Assembly: GCA_015501055.1 (NCBI GenBank)
Contig: JADNYV010000166.1
Coordinates: 16,564 to 80,563, forward strand
Reading direction: 5' to 3'
Length of the DNA stretch: 64,000 nucleotides
DNA from: Mucidula mucida
Lineage: Eukaryota; Basidiomycota; Agaricomycetes; Agaricales; Physalacriaceae
Below the pieces are notes generated by a model. The model saw only the letters and a program-made list of their open reading frames with translations, had not been told where the DNA came from and ran no database searches. Numbering within the stretch: the stretch's first letter is position 1; each line of letters opens with the position of its first letter. The position numbers were made by a program, and so were the translations under genes. Shown piece by piece: positions 1-11,186 of this stretch.

Positions 1-27
1 CCGCTAAGGAAGAAAGGCGGTCATTAG
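1..27 (+). CDS. 3' end of a FunK1 kinase gene cut by the window edge
   Basis: The first 27 bases encode PLRKKGGH followed by TAG. They match the last nine codons of FunK1 B at 10,649-10,675 exactly, and the identity runs on downstream for almost 3 kb. The rest of this gene lies left of the window, so a further B-type FunK1 copy must sit there. Only the basic C-terminal tail is visible. Confidence 0.75.
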   Translation, partial: PLRKKGGH

Positions 28-538
28 CTTTCCCACACAGTATTCTCTTATATACTCAACTACTTTCTACATATGAAATCATGTTCTCTTTCTTTTCCAA
101 CTCCCTGTACACATAGAAATGTACGTATGCATGCAGTGTAGTCGACGAGCCGGGCTAGGCTGCCAGTGGCCGACGCGACGCTGAATATATCAGGCCATGT
201 GACTTGACCGCTTTGTTCTCTTCTCAGTTTTCCTCCCTTTGTTCAAGACTCGCAAACTCTTGCTCCTTGCCCAAACTAGATATGTGTTCTCGTTTCGCAG
301 CGTTCACCCCTCATATTTCACAGCGAGGTCTATAACTTGGTAGCACAGAAATCACGCCAAACGCAGACGGTTAGTGGCTACTGGTGAATGATTCCTGAGA
401 CTGACTATAATTAGTCTGATTTCAAACACCGGTCCCTTGCCGGGCCTCAAATTTTTAGTCCCGTGCATATCATGTGATGTAGTTACCCAGGGTTTGAAAA
501 TAAATTAGCGCGACGGCCTCCATCTCAGATCGCCTCTC
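28..538 (+). promoter_or_regulatory. Intergenic region between FunK1 tail and helicase
   Basis: These 511 bp hold no gene and are repeated at 10,676-11,186. They must contain the FunK1 3' end and the helicase promoter. A short imperfect palindrome, AGACTGACTATAATTAGTCT, lies about 140 bp before the helicase ATG. No clear TATA box like those of the FunK1 genes is seen close to the start. Confidence 0.4.
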
Positions 539-2632
539 ATGGCTGCTTCTAACGCGTCAACATCGACATTTCGATTTGATTCTCTCGAGGGAAGAAGGAT
601 ATGTCGGGAATTGGCCCGTCCATATCTGAATTACGATCCTCACGACTATTCACTTGACGTCGGTGTCAAAATCATCGATGGCATCGATTGCTTGGTCCGA
701 GCAGCTTGCGGCTCCGGCAAGACTGGTATCATGGCTCTCCTAGCTATAGTTCTCAAGAAGCTCGGAGATGACCCGACAATATATCCCTCCAAAACTATCC
801 ATCCACTGGTCGAAGACCCGGTTATCCTAGTGATCTGCCCCACCAACGCACTTGAGCAGGATCTAGTATGTATACATGGCCTTCAAGTAAGAAGTTCTCT
901 CTGATACCTTCCTCCAGGAGAAGAAGCTCTGTATGTTCGGCATCCAGGCAGTGGCCGTGAACGCTGTTCTCACTGAGAAAGTGCGCACGGATCCTAGTGC
1001 TGATGGAGATATCTGGGACCTCGCGAAGGAAGCCACTGTTGTCCTTCTGTCACCAGAAATGTTGGAAGGAGATAAATCTCGCAACTGTTTTGATGATCCA
1101 TCCTTTCGGTCCCGTTTGTCCTTGCTTGTCGTTGATGAAGCACATCTGGTGTATGTATGGTCGAAGCTCTTCCGAAAGGCATATGGACGGATTGGTTATA
1201 CACGAGCTCGTCTTGACAGTCGAGTTAGACTGCTCCTTCTTAGTGCAACACTTCGAGCAGGCGCCCCGTACAACGCAGTCATGAAATCATTCTCATTGAC
1301 GAAAGGATCATTCTTCGACCTTCACCGTTCCAATCTCAGACCAGAGATCCGCGTGACAACATCCATTATTCATTCACCTTTGAAAACCTCTCTCTCCTTC
1401 CCCGAACTTCGTTGGATTGTTGGGCTTCCCGGTATTTCTATCATCTTCACTCGCGATCGTAATCTTGCCTTGCGTATTGCCCTCTATCTCAAACTGGTTT
1501 CACCCGCATATGCCAGTACTATCCGCAAATGTGATGCGACAAACGAGTCGGACTATGATGACGAGACATTCAAAAGAGTCTTTGAAGACTGCAGTACATC
1601 GAGCACTGGCCTTGTTCTTGTTGCGACGACCATCCTCACTCTGGGAATCGACATTCCGAATATCCAGCGTGTTTGCATTATAGACCCTATCGAACTTGAC
1701 GATGAGGTTAACAAAAAGGTCGTCTTCTGCGGAAGAAGGTTGCAGGAGCCATTGCCGAGGCATATGTTTATGTCTCGCCAACTACGATGGTGCGCGCTGC
1801 GGAGATGGTTGCAGATGACAAGGCCGGTGTTCTTCGAAAGAAGGATAGCGAAACAAAGGAGGAGACGAAGGGCCTTAGCCTGAGTATGGCATATCGACTT
1901 GTTGCTCCGTGTCAAAGCATTGAACAGGACCGTCAATATGACAATCCTGTCCTCGACCCACCATGTTTTTGCGAGTCGTGTTCGACGTTCATTGTGCCAG
2001 ATGAACCTCCTCCGTGTCTATGCAGCGGGTGTCAGCCTGGTAAATGCGACAGGGATTGGATTATCGAACATCGTACCAGAATTGGACAAGCTGGGAAGAA
2101 AGCAGCTGAACAGGCCATCACGAAAATCCCGTACCTTCAAGGCATCTTGGCTGTTTCCTTGGTCCCGCGTCGCGGTATCGTGGAAAAGCCTATGCGCGAT
2201 TACCTGATAGAACGTCTTCATATCCTCCGGATAACGATGTTTGATCATCCTGCCGAGCTGTATACGCGTGGCGGGTTCTATACACCGGAGGACCTCATTC
2301 CGGATGCTGTTATCGTCATCATCCTCGACAATTTCTTTGCTTTAACTACGGCTCATGTTCTCCACGAGTACACAAAAGCATACCAGCTTATGTGGGATTG
2401 GGTCGACTGCATATTCACAGACATACGCGACAGTATTCCGCATCTGCTTAGCATCCATATGGAGACAGCTCAAGCGGAGAAGGTCAAGAGGCAGGCTGCC
2501 TCAGATAAAGCTAAGGAGAAACGGCGCGACGAGCGGGCACTGAAAACAGGAATTAGAAAGCATCTGCCGATACCGGATAAGCCAGATGGGTTTCGGGGAC
2601 AGCGATGGCGTTGGACCTTTCCAAACGGGTGA
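539..2632 (+). pseudogene. SF2 RecQ-like helicase, copy 1, frameshifted
   Basis: Exon 1 is 539-865, the intron 866-917 and exon 2 runs from 918. The protein carries a Walker A motif ACGSGKT, a DEAH box, SATLRAG (motif III) and LGIDIP (motif V). A single base, the C present at 12,358 in copy 2, is missing between 1709 and 1710, just before motif VI. The first frame stops at 1883 and the rest of the protein continues in another frame to 2632. Translation would lose motif VI and the cysteine-rich C-terminal part, so this copy should be inactive as a helicase. Near identity to copy 2 shows the lesion is young. A base-calling or assembly error is the main alternative. Confidence 0.85.
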
Positions 2633-2961
2633 GAGCATAGCTGATGAATTAAGATAACATACTAATGATATAACATTAGAAAACAAACAACAGTAACTCT
2701 GAAATTGTGAGAAGTCTAGTAGTATGTGGACGATTTTGGGACTCGCCCGAGTCCATAAATATGAGGAGATGTACGGAAACAAGCAGCTAACGCTGTAAAA
2801 CCGCGAGCGGAAAATCATCACGTGTTGCTTCCCCAAAAGGCGATTGGTCCCAAAAAGGCGATTGAATTGCAAATTCCGAGGCCCCGTAAGCACGCCGCGT
2901 TTGGAAGCAGACTCTATATACGCTTGTTCTCAAGCGTTTTGAGTCTGCCTAGGGGAGACTA
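2633..2961. other. Helicase 3' flank, no gene
   Basis: This AT-rich stretch follows the helicase stop and ends at the duplication border. It contains a direct repeat of AAAAGGCGATTG at about 2835 and 2853, and the inverted arms AAGCAGACTC and GAGTCTGCC close to the border. I see no coding sequence in it. Confidence 0.5.
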
Positions 2962-3147
2962 AGTCCACGTCCACAGACCGAATGCGGCAAAAGTGTCCAA
3001 ATCGGGTAGCTGTGACTGGCATCCCATTGTGACACTTCGATCATTTGAACTTGTCCACTACCAATCTGGACGCGAACAAAGAGGCGCGTCGTCGTGCTAT
3101 AAAAGGGTGAGATCTTTGTCTCTTCGTTTCCCCATCACTTTCTCATC
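2962..3147 (+). promoter_or_regulatory. FunK1 A promoter with TATA box
   Basis: TATAAAA lies at 3098-3104, 44 bp before the ATG at 3148. The block from GTCCACAGACCGAATGCGG to the ATG is shared with the promoters of FunK1 B, C and D. A strict TATA box at the same distance in all four copies suggests a conserved core promoter with a short 5' leader. Confidence 0.75.
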
Positions 3148-5834
3148 ATGCCGACTTCCCGCCAGCATCGGACCGCGCCCGGGAGACTACTTTCGACACC
3201 GCGCAAAGGGACCAGGATGTCCCAACCAGGAGCTGCTACGCTCAAACTCGAGGATCAGCGCTTACATTGGAAGGAGTCTAGTGCTGGAAACACCGTTCAA
3301 GTCCCCGTTGAAACCTTCCTTGCCCATTATACCAATCTTCTTCACTCTCAGCGAGACACCGATGACCTGGTCTCCCACATTGAAGAAGGGCTCAAGGCAA
3401 AGCCTAAGACTTCGAACGGGGAGACAAAGCCTAGGACTTTGAACAAGGATGGCTGGGCCGCAACAAACTTTATAGGTCCTCACGAAGACACAGTTTTCAA
3501 GGGACTGGAGGGCATTGCAGAGGAGATCCACTCCCATTGCGAAACATGGAATAAGACGAAGCAGCATCCCAAGCTCCAGCAGCGCACGACTCGTCTCATT
3601 TGTCAACCGAATCATACAACGGCTTCTGAGGTTCGTGGAGGATCTATGAAGACAGATGCCCGCTTCATCCTCAATGAAATCGTCTCCGATGAGAACGTTC
3701 CGACCTCGGCAGCTGTCGCTCCTGCTGAGTTCAAGACTCGCATGAACCCTAAGAATCAGATAGATGTATGTCTTTGGGCTTTACTGTGTTGACTCGTTTT
3801 GACCTGCGTTTTAGAACGAAAGCAAAATTATTGGAGCCGTCGGTCACATACTCTACAATGATCCGTGTCGACGCTCTGTGATCGCTTTCACCATCGAGGA
3901 TCGTCTGATGCGCTTCTGGTACTTTTCGAGATCACACATCGCTGTATCCGCTCAATTCGATTATCACGCGGTGAGTTGATTTGTGCGCGTTTATATTTCG
4001 CTCTCTTATGCTTTATCTCAGAATCCCAGGCTCTTCATTCGTTTCGTCATCTTTATGACCTTTGCTTCTCTCGAAGATCTCGGTTACGATCCCACCGTTG
4101 AACGCGTTCGAGTCGGCGACTCGAAGAAAATTCAGTATCGCTTCACCATTGGCGACAAAGTGTACCAGACCACGGGGATCATTTATGAATTAAATCTCGA
4201 CCTTGTCACTCGTGCCACGCGGGTATGGTCAGTTGTAGAGCTCGACTCCAACTACCTGGCAATCGGCACGCCCAAGGTGTTGAAGGACGTTTGGCTATAC
4301 TTCGACGCAACACCGGAGTCGGACATCTACAACGCAATCTTCGCAGCCCTTCGGCAATTGGATGAAGATGGCAGCGTCCCCGAGAACGAGCGTCCTCCTC
4401 CGTTGCAGTCAGGCTCCTCCCTGGAGCAGGACGCGAAGCACTATTTCATGACGATCGTTTCAGACTCAGTGGTCATGATAAACGGCCAGCCGGACGAGGC
4501 ACAAGAGCCACCGGCAGGTTACCTCGAGTTCTTCTATACCGAAGAAGAGGATAAGTTCGCGATGGAGGCTGCTCTAGAGGGCACTCAGCGCGGGGACGTC
4601 GACGGTAATACACCTACACTAAAGAGGGCAGATGGAGAGGCATATCCCCACAAGAAAAGGACGCATCGGCGAATTGTCTTTGCGGAGTTGTGCCACACGC
4701 TCTACAGGGTCTCAACCTACGCCGCCTTTACGAAGGGACTGGCACAGCTTGTCTATGGTAATGTTCGAACAGTGCACTCTCTTCGACAGAGCTGACGCAG
4801 TTCTTTTATAGGTCTCGAATACATGCGCTTAGCGGGCTTTGTTCATCGCGATATCAGTCCCGGAAATTGCCTCATTTTCGAAGGCCAAACGAAGATCTCT
4901 GACCTTGAATATACCCGCCCGTATGCTGCTCCGGGCCATGGCGCTGCCCCCTTACCGTATGTGCCCCTGTCAAACCTTCCAAAGCGTACGACTCACTGAG
5001 TATTAGGGCACTCCGGGCTTTATGGCAGTGGAGTATCAGATGCAGAAACATGAATTCAAACCAAAAGCCGTAAGGCATATCCTCCGCGGGGTCTCACGGT
5101 TGCCCCAGCCTGCTCCGTGGTTCAGGTTCAACTTTCTCCATGACCTGGAGTCCGTCATTTGGATTTACCTTTGGTTCTTACTGGAAACTCTCCCGGAGTC
5201 ATTCACCCCGTCCGAGATTGACCAGCATCGTATCCCTATCTTAATCCTCCGTCATAGGCTGTTCGACGGCTCCCTCAAAGCCTCTACTGAGCGTCTAGAC
5301 TTCATCCTAGATTGCTCTACGGACGAATGGTGCGAGTATGATAACGTTATGGATGTTCTTAAAGCGGTGTTTGGCTCCGAATCCAAGATACCCGAAGGCT
5401 TGCAATCTTTTGCGTACCTGGCTGGCTGTTACACGGCGGTGGAATCGTCGAAGCCGCTTTGTCCAGAGTCGCCACACATGGCGCACTGGGATCGTAAAGT
5501 GTTCTTGCACGAGTACTACGAGGAGATTCACTCATACTTCATGGACGCGCACAATCACATCACAGACACGACTGAGAAAGCGCTGCCGATCAGGTACACT
5601 GAACAGGAGCGGCAGCACCGAGCTCAGCAGGCTGCAGGCGCCTCGAAGACTGGTTCCAACAAAAGGCCTCGGACTGGTACGGGCCGGGACAGTGAGGCGT
5701 ATGTGCCGCCTGTACGGGAAGATGAAGACGATGATGATGATGAGGCGGAGGGGGAGAGGGCAGCGTCGCCGACGGAAGAGAGCCAAGATCGGAAGCAAAG
5801 AGGAAGAGAACCGTTCGGAAGCAGATTTTCTTGA
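3148..5834 (+). pseudogene. FunK1 fungal-type protein kinase A, frameshifted in exon 4
   Basis: Exons by comparison with intact copies: 3148-3765, 3815-3970, 4022-4757, 4812-4956, 5007-5834. FunK1 hallmarks are HRDISPGN (catalytic loop), DLEY in place of DFG, GTPGFMAVEY and HDLESVIW. A lysine in VLKDVW is the likely beta-3 ATP-binding residue. Exon 4 has five C where copies C and D have six (about 4947), so exon 5 is joined out of frame. A second lesion near 5795 loses one base and replaces the basic tail KTKRKRAVRKK. Exons 1-3 look almost identical to copy C (one difference noted, near 3906), but exon 4-5 patches come from other paralogues. FunK1 kinases are an expanded fungal family of unknown substrate. 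Confidence 0.8.
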
Positions 5835-6139
5835 AAAGTGGTCGCTTATATACTAGATTTCTCCCAAGTGTTCCCTTGTATTCATGGTATATATGTTCAC
5901 GTATGGCATGTCTGTTTCATGACTGCGTGATGCTCATCGCCTCAAGCTTTCGGACCATGCCACTGGCATCTGAAAAGTTCTTGTATTTCAAACTATTTGG
6001 CGTGTTCTGGCTGCTGAAGGAGATACAGAGAGCCGACACGACGTTGCTTGATTTAGATTTATTTATTGTCTTGAATCGACAGCTCAAGCTCAAGCTTCGT
6101 ATCTGTCCTCTCCACTTTCGTCAACAGTCCTTACACTTA
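5835..6139. repeat. FunK1 3'-flank repeat block
   Basis: The sequence after the FunK1 stop, beginning near GAAAAGTGGTCGCTTATATAC, recurs after FunK1 E (14,803), C (23,049) and D (48,090), and resumes at 52,736. A short inverted piece lies at 33,690-33,780. It holds no convincing gene and appears to be the 3' UTR and downstream spacer of the FunK1 family, carried along in each duplication. Confidence 0.75.
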
Positions 6140-6966
6140 ACTGAGACTGACTATAACCTCAACAAGGGCGCGGCGAATCGGCGAAGCATTTTCTACAACG
6201 TCGGGAAATCGTTATATATGAATTCGAGACTACACCGACTTCACATTTGTGTTGACTCAGTTGGTTCAAGGTAAAATCACTGGAGCCTCCCGCCAAGAAG
6301 AATAAGGCTCCATGGTTCAGATTCAACTTTCTCTATGACCTCGAGTCTGTCCTTTGTATCTCTGGTTCTTACTAGACACTCTCCAGGAACAGTTCACGCC
6401 GGCGGAGTGCAGCCTGCACCGTACCGGGCCTCGCATATGCCTCAAGCGGACGCTGCTTGCTGGGGACTCCCTCCGTATTCCGGTTGACCGTATATTGTTC
6501 ATGCAAGTTTGCCAGGAAGGCGTGAGGTTTTAGTGCTATGATGAAATCATCAGCGCTCTTATGGCGTGGACTCCAAGCTACCCAAAGCCTTGCAGTCCTT
6601 CTACTGTCTGGCCGGCTGTTATGGTGAGGTGGAGTCGTCGAAATCACTTCTTCCAGAGTCGCCAGGATGTGACGCACTGGGACCGTAAAGTGTTTTTGCA
6701 CGAGTACTATCAGGACATCTACACTTACTTTATGGATGCGCACAAAGACACGACTGAGAAAGCGCTCTCAATTCGGGACATTGGCCACTGGGAGGAGAAG
6801 CACAGGGCTCAGCAGGGGCCAAACAAAAGGCCTCAAACTGCTCCGGACCAGTGCAATGAGGCGTACATACCGCCTGTTCGGGAGGAGGAGGGACTCAGAG
6901 CCACCGTCACCGACTGAAGAGAGCCAAGGTCAGAAGACAAAAAGGAAAAGAGACGGTCGGAAGTAG
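6140..6966 (+). pseudogene. FunK1 relic with internal deletion
   Basis: From 6145 the sequence resembles the exon before the catalytic loop (TDFTF.LTQLVQG). It then jumps at about 6275 to the segment before HDLESV, losing the catalytic-loop exon. The C-terminal part is recognisable at 6640-6960 (HWDRKVFLHEYYQDIYTYFM and the tail EAYIPPVRE) but stops and frame changes interrupt it. It closely resembles the relic at 24,770-25,940. It cannot encode a kinase. Confidence 0.75.
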
Positions 6967-7079
6967 ATTTCCTCGAATAGCCATCTCTGTCCATATTCCT
7001 TCCTAGTACATGCTGTTGTATTCATTGTATATGTGCACCTATTGACTTTCTCTTTGAGTGTCTTCTTGACTATCATCAA

Positions 7080-7345
7080 ATAATCGACTGAAAAGCGCTG
7101 CCGATCCAGTACACTGATCAGGAGAAGCTCAGGGCTCCGAGTCAGCAGGCCGCGCGCCCTCCCAATGCGGGGACCCCGAACAAAAGGCCTCGGACTATTA
7201 TGAACCGGGACAGTGATAAATATGCACCGCCTGTGCGGGAAGACGGAGACGGAGATGAGGATTCAGAGGAGCCGCCGTCACCGACCGAAGAGAGCCAAGT
7301 CAGGAAGACGAAGAAAGATACTCGTCTCAGATAGATTCCTCAATA
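7080..7345 (+). pseudogene. FunK1 C-terminal tail fragment
   Basis: A second, separate tail fragment. It aligns with the segment TEKALPIRYTDQE.QHRAQQA through NKRPRT, an acidic run and SPTEESQ of intact FunK1 copies, with small indels. No upstream kinase sequence adjoins it, so it marks another lost copy. Confidence 0.65.
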
Positions 7346-7424
7346 GGCATCCTTCTCTCGTATATATTTCTCTCAATGTGCTCTTGTATTTCTTGTATAG
7401 TGTCCATGATTAGTTATCATATTC

Positions 7425-7655
7425 TTTGGATGACTGTGTCATTGGGTGGAGCGTGGGTAATCTTCATGTCGTACTCAATGTCCATGTTCAATGGCCAAGA
7501 AAGGACACTGCCTCAGTCGAGGCTTCCAGCGATTGTTGAGGAGAGGGGCTGGAGGCCGGAGAGCGTGAAGCGCTCTTCAATGTCATACCAATCTTTCATT
7601 GTTGTAGTTCCTTCAGATGTACCTACGAATTCAGAATGTATTGTTGGTATCCGAG
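7425..7655 (+). pseudogene. O-methyltransferase 3'-end fragment upstream of FunK1 B
   Basis: Encodes SMFNGQERTLPQ followed by a disturbed version of the C-terminus LFEESGWRLESVKR and SYQSFIV. This is the typical last segment of fungal SAM-dependent O-methyltransferases (OMT; family knowledge). Related copies lie at 19,912, 44,915 and 63,230. Here frame disturbances and the loss of the usual stop after PSDVP show decay. It lies about 360 bp before the FunK1 B start codon. Confidence 0.65.
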
Positions 7656-7799
7656 TCCTTAGCATTGTGATTCCTTCATATGGCCAATGGTGATCCCTCG
7701 GCCCGCAGTGGTCCAATTTTCGCTGGGAGGAACCGGCATTCTTGTGCGCCCATTGTCCACCCGGAGGTAATACTACAGAATCCCTCCGCAGGTATCACA

Positions 7800-8012
7800 G
7801 TAACAATGCGTCCACACCTCCAGTCCACGTCCACAGACCGAATGCGGCAAAAGTGTCCAAATCGGGTAGCCGTGACTGCCATCCCATTGTGACAATTCGA
7901 TCATTTCAAATTTGAACTCGTCCACTACCAATCTGGACGCGAACAAAGAGGCGGTCGTCGTGCTATAAAAGCGTGGGTTTCGGTTTCTCTGTTTCCCCAT
8001 CACTTTCTCATC
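7800..8012 (+). promoter_or_regulatory. FunK1 B promoter with TATA box
   Basis: TATAAAA at 7964-7970 is 43 bp before the ATG at 8013. The upstream block GTCCACAGACCGAATGCGG at about 7830 and the CGAACAAAGAGGCG element just before the TATA box are shared with the other FunK1 promoters. Confidence 0.75.
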
Positions 8013-10675
8013 ATGCCGACTTTACCCCAGCATCAAACCGCGCCCGGGAGACTACTTTCGACGCCGCGCAAAGCGACCAGGATGTCCCAACCAGGAGCTG
8101 CCACGCTCAACCTCGGCGAGCAACGTTTACATTTGAAGGAGTCTAGTGGTGGGAACACTGTTGAGGTTCCCGCTGAAACCTTCCTTGCCCACTATGCCAA
8201 TCTCCTTCACTCTCAGCGAGACACCGATGACCTGGTCTCTCACATTGAAACAGGGCTGAAGGCAACGCCTGAGGATCAAAAGCCTCAGACCTTGAGCCGG
8301 AATGGCTGGACCGCAACAAACTTCATAGGTCCTAACGAAGATACAGTTTTCAAGGGACTGGCGGGCGTTGCAGAGGAGATCTACACCCATTGCCAGACAT
8401 GGAACGAGACGAAGCAGCATCCCAAGCTCCAGCAGCGCACGACTCGTCTCATTTGTCAACCGAATCATACCACGGCTTCTGAGGTTCGTGGAGGATCTAT
8501 GAAGACAGATGCGCGTTTCATCCTCAATGAAATCGGCGACGATGTGCATGTGCCGACCTCGGCAGCTGTCGCTCCTGCTGAGTTCAAGACTCGCATGAAC
8601 CCTAAGAATCAGATAGATGTATGTCTTTGGGCTTTACTGTGTTGACTCGTTTTGACCTGCGTTTTAGAACGAAAGCAAGGTTCTTGGAGCCGTCGGTCAC
8701 ATACTCTACAATGATCCCTGTCGACGCTTTGTGATTGCCTTCACCATTGAGGATCGTATGATGCGCTTCTGGTACTTTTCGAGATCGCACATCGCTGTAA
8801 CTGCTCAATTCGATTATCACGCGGTGAGTTGATTTACGCGCGTCTCTTTTTCGCTCTCTTACGCTTTGTCTCAGAATCCCAGGCTCTTCATTCGCTTTGT
8901 CATCTACATGACTTTCGCCTCCCTCGAAGACCTTGGATACGACCCCACCGTTCAGCGCATTCACGTTAGCGAAGAGGACATTCAATATCGCTTCACCGTA
9001 GGCGACAAGGTCTATCAGACCATTCGGATTATCCATGAACTGAATCTGGACATTGTCACTCGTGCTACGCGGGTATGGGAAGTCATAGAGCTCGATTCTG
9101 AAGACATGCCCATCGGTGAAAGCCAGGTTTTGAAGGACGTTTGGCTTTACTTTGACGCAACACCGGAGTCGGACATCTACAACGAGATCTTCGCGGCCCT
9201 TCGGCAATTGGATGCAGATGGCAGCGTCTCGGAAAGCGAGCGTCCTCCTCCATTGCAGCAAGGTTCCTCTTTGGAGGAGGATGCGAAACGTTATTTCATG
9301 AACATCATTTCCGACTCCGTTGTCACGGTCAATGGACGGGCCGATGAGGCGCGGGAACCCCCAACAGGGTATACCGAGTTCTTCTATACAGAACTTGATG
9401 AGGAACAAGTCGCCATGGATGCTGTCATTGTCGCCGCTCAGAGAGGAGATGTCGATGGTTGTACGCCTAAACCAAAGACCAACAAAGCATACGTATACCC
9501 GCACAAGGCCAGGATACATCGACAAGTCATCTTTTTGGAAGTGTGCGAAACGCTTTACAAGGTTTTCTCGTACTCCAAATTCGCCTTGGGATTGGCTCAA
9601 CTTGTCCACGGTACTTCTTCAACATTTCACTTTTTCCTATGGAGCTGACATTCTTTTCAGGACTAGCATACTTGCGGTTGGCAGGATTCGTTCATCGTGA
9701 CATTAGCCCCGGAAATTGCCTAATTTACGAAGGGCAAATGAAGATCTCTGACCTCGAGTATGCCCGCAAGTACATCAGTCAAGGGAAAAATATCACTCCA
9801 CTGACGGTATGTCAAGTTCTCCTTAAAGTGAAGAATCACTGCTGACAGGTTGGTAGGGTACTCCGGGCTTCATGGCTGTGGAGTATCAGCGCGGACAGTA
9901 TATGTTCCAGGTGGGGGGCGGCCGCAAAGCCAATTTGGACTTATATTCCCGGAAGACTCCTTCGACAATCCGTTTCCAATTCAATTTCCTCCATGACCTT
10001 GAGTCCGTCATTTGGATTTATATTTGGTTGTTGTTGGAGACGGTCCCAGGATACCTTACGAAAATCGAGGAAGACGCCCAACGCGACAATATCCTTCGCC
10101 TTCGCCACAAACTCTTTGATGGCTCCCTAGAGGGTTCCGGCGACCGTTTTGGCTTCATTCAAAGTCTCACGCAAGACGAGACTATACGCTTTGATGAAGC
10201 CTGGGATACCCTATCGCCGCTGTATGGGGACGATTCCGCTCTGCTCATCGGTCTCAATAGCTTTCTACATCTTGCCAACTGCTATGCAGAAGTCGAGAGT
10301 CTGCCGCGTCAAAGCGTCCTTCCAGGCTCCATGAATTGGGCCCCAACATGCTTCGTGCACAGGTATTATGCGCAGTTGCACGCGCTCTTTATGCATGTTC
10401 ACGAGCAAATGAAGACGACGATCTACAGAGCGCGCCCTTTCCGATACATCGCGAACGAAGTAACGGATGCTGTGCGACCCCAGAAACACCGCGTTAATGG
10501 CCACACGCAGGACGTACCGAACAAAAGGCATCGGTCACTCGCCGCCGATGACGCGTATGTGCCGGTGCGGGAGCAAGAGGAAGAGGAAGACCTTGACACA
10601 CCGTCTTCTCCAACGGCGAATATTCAACAACGCCCGAAGAGGAACCTGCCGCTAAGGAAGAAAGGCGGTCATTAG
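8013..10675 (+). CDS. FunK1 fungal-type protein kinase B, intact
   Basis: Five exons fit with consistent phases: 8013-8618, 8668-8823, 8875-9610, 9661-9806, 9857-10,675, giving 820 residues. The N-terminal 200 residues are family-specific. The kinase core carries VLKDVW (probable ATP-binding lysine), HRDISPGNCL, DLEYAR in place of DFG, GTPGFMAVEY and HDLESVIW. The C-terminal tail is acidic then basic (KRNLPLRKKGGH) and could be a nuclear localisation signal. It is the most divergent FunK1 here, with its own sequence in the C-lobe and tail. It is followed after 511 bp by helicase copy 2, an arrangement also seen at the window start. A likely serine/threonine kinase by family; the substrate is unknown. 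Confidence 0.88.
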
Positions 10676-11186
10676 CTTTCCCACACAGTATTCTCTTATA
10701 TACTCAACTACTTTCTACATATGAAATCATGTTCTCTTTCTTTTCCAACTCCCTGTACACATAGAAATGTACGTATGCATGCAGTGTAGTCGACGAGCCG
10801 GGCTAGGCTGCCAGTGGCCGACGCGACGCTGAATATATCAGGCCATGTGACTTGACCGCTTTGTTCTCTTCTCAGTTTTCCTCCCTTTGTTCAAGACTCG
10901 CAAACTCTTGCTCCTTGCCCAAACTAGATATGTGTTCTCGTTTCGCAGCGTTCACCCCTCATATTTCACAGCGAGGTCTATAACTTGGTAGCACAGAAAT
11001 CACGCCAAACGCAGACGGTTAGTGGCTACTGGTGAATGATTCCTGAGACTGACTATAATTAGTCTGATTTCAAACACCGGTCCCTTGCCGGGCCTCAAAT
11101 TTTTAGTCCCGTGCATATCATGTGATGTAGTTACCCAGGGTTTGAAAATAAATTAGCGCGACGGCCTCCATCTCAGATCGCCTCTC
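10676..11186 (+). promoter_or_regulatory. FunK1 B to helicase spacer
   Basis: A 511-bp spacer identical by eye to 28-538. Both flanking genes are on the + strand, so it holds the FunK1 B terminator region and the helicase promoter. I see no gene in it. Confidence 0.4.

Larger units (their letters stand above)
1..2961 (+). repeat. Segmental duplication copy 1 (FunK1 tail + helicase + 3' flank)
   Basis: This block corresponds to 10,649-13,610 at a constant offset of 10,648, becoming 10,649 after a one-base deletion near 1710. By eye I see only two differences: G to A in the fourth codon of the FRFDSLEG/FRFNSLEG stretch, and the deletion. The identity stops sharply after GGGGAGACTA in both copies. 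Downstream sequence then differs: FunK1 A promoter here, truncated FunK1 E in the other copy. Confidence 0.95.

Noticed and set aside
8602..9609. Long minus-strand frame of 335 codons
   Set aside because: It is the antisense shadow of FunK1 B exon 3. The + strand has conserved kinase motifs and consistent splice sites.
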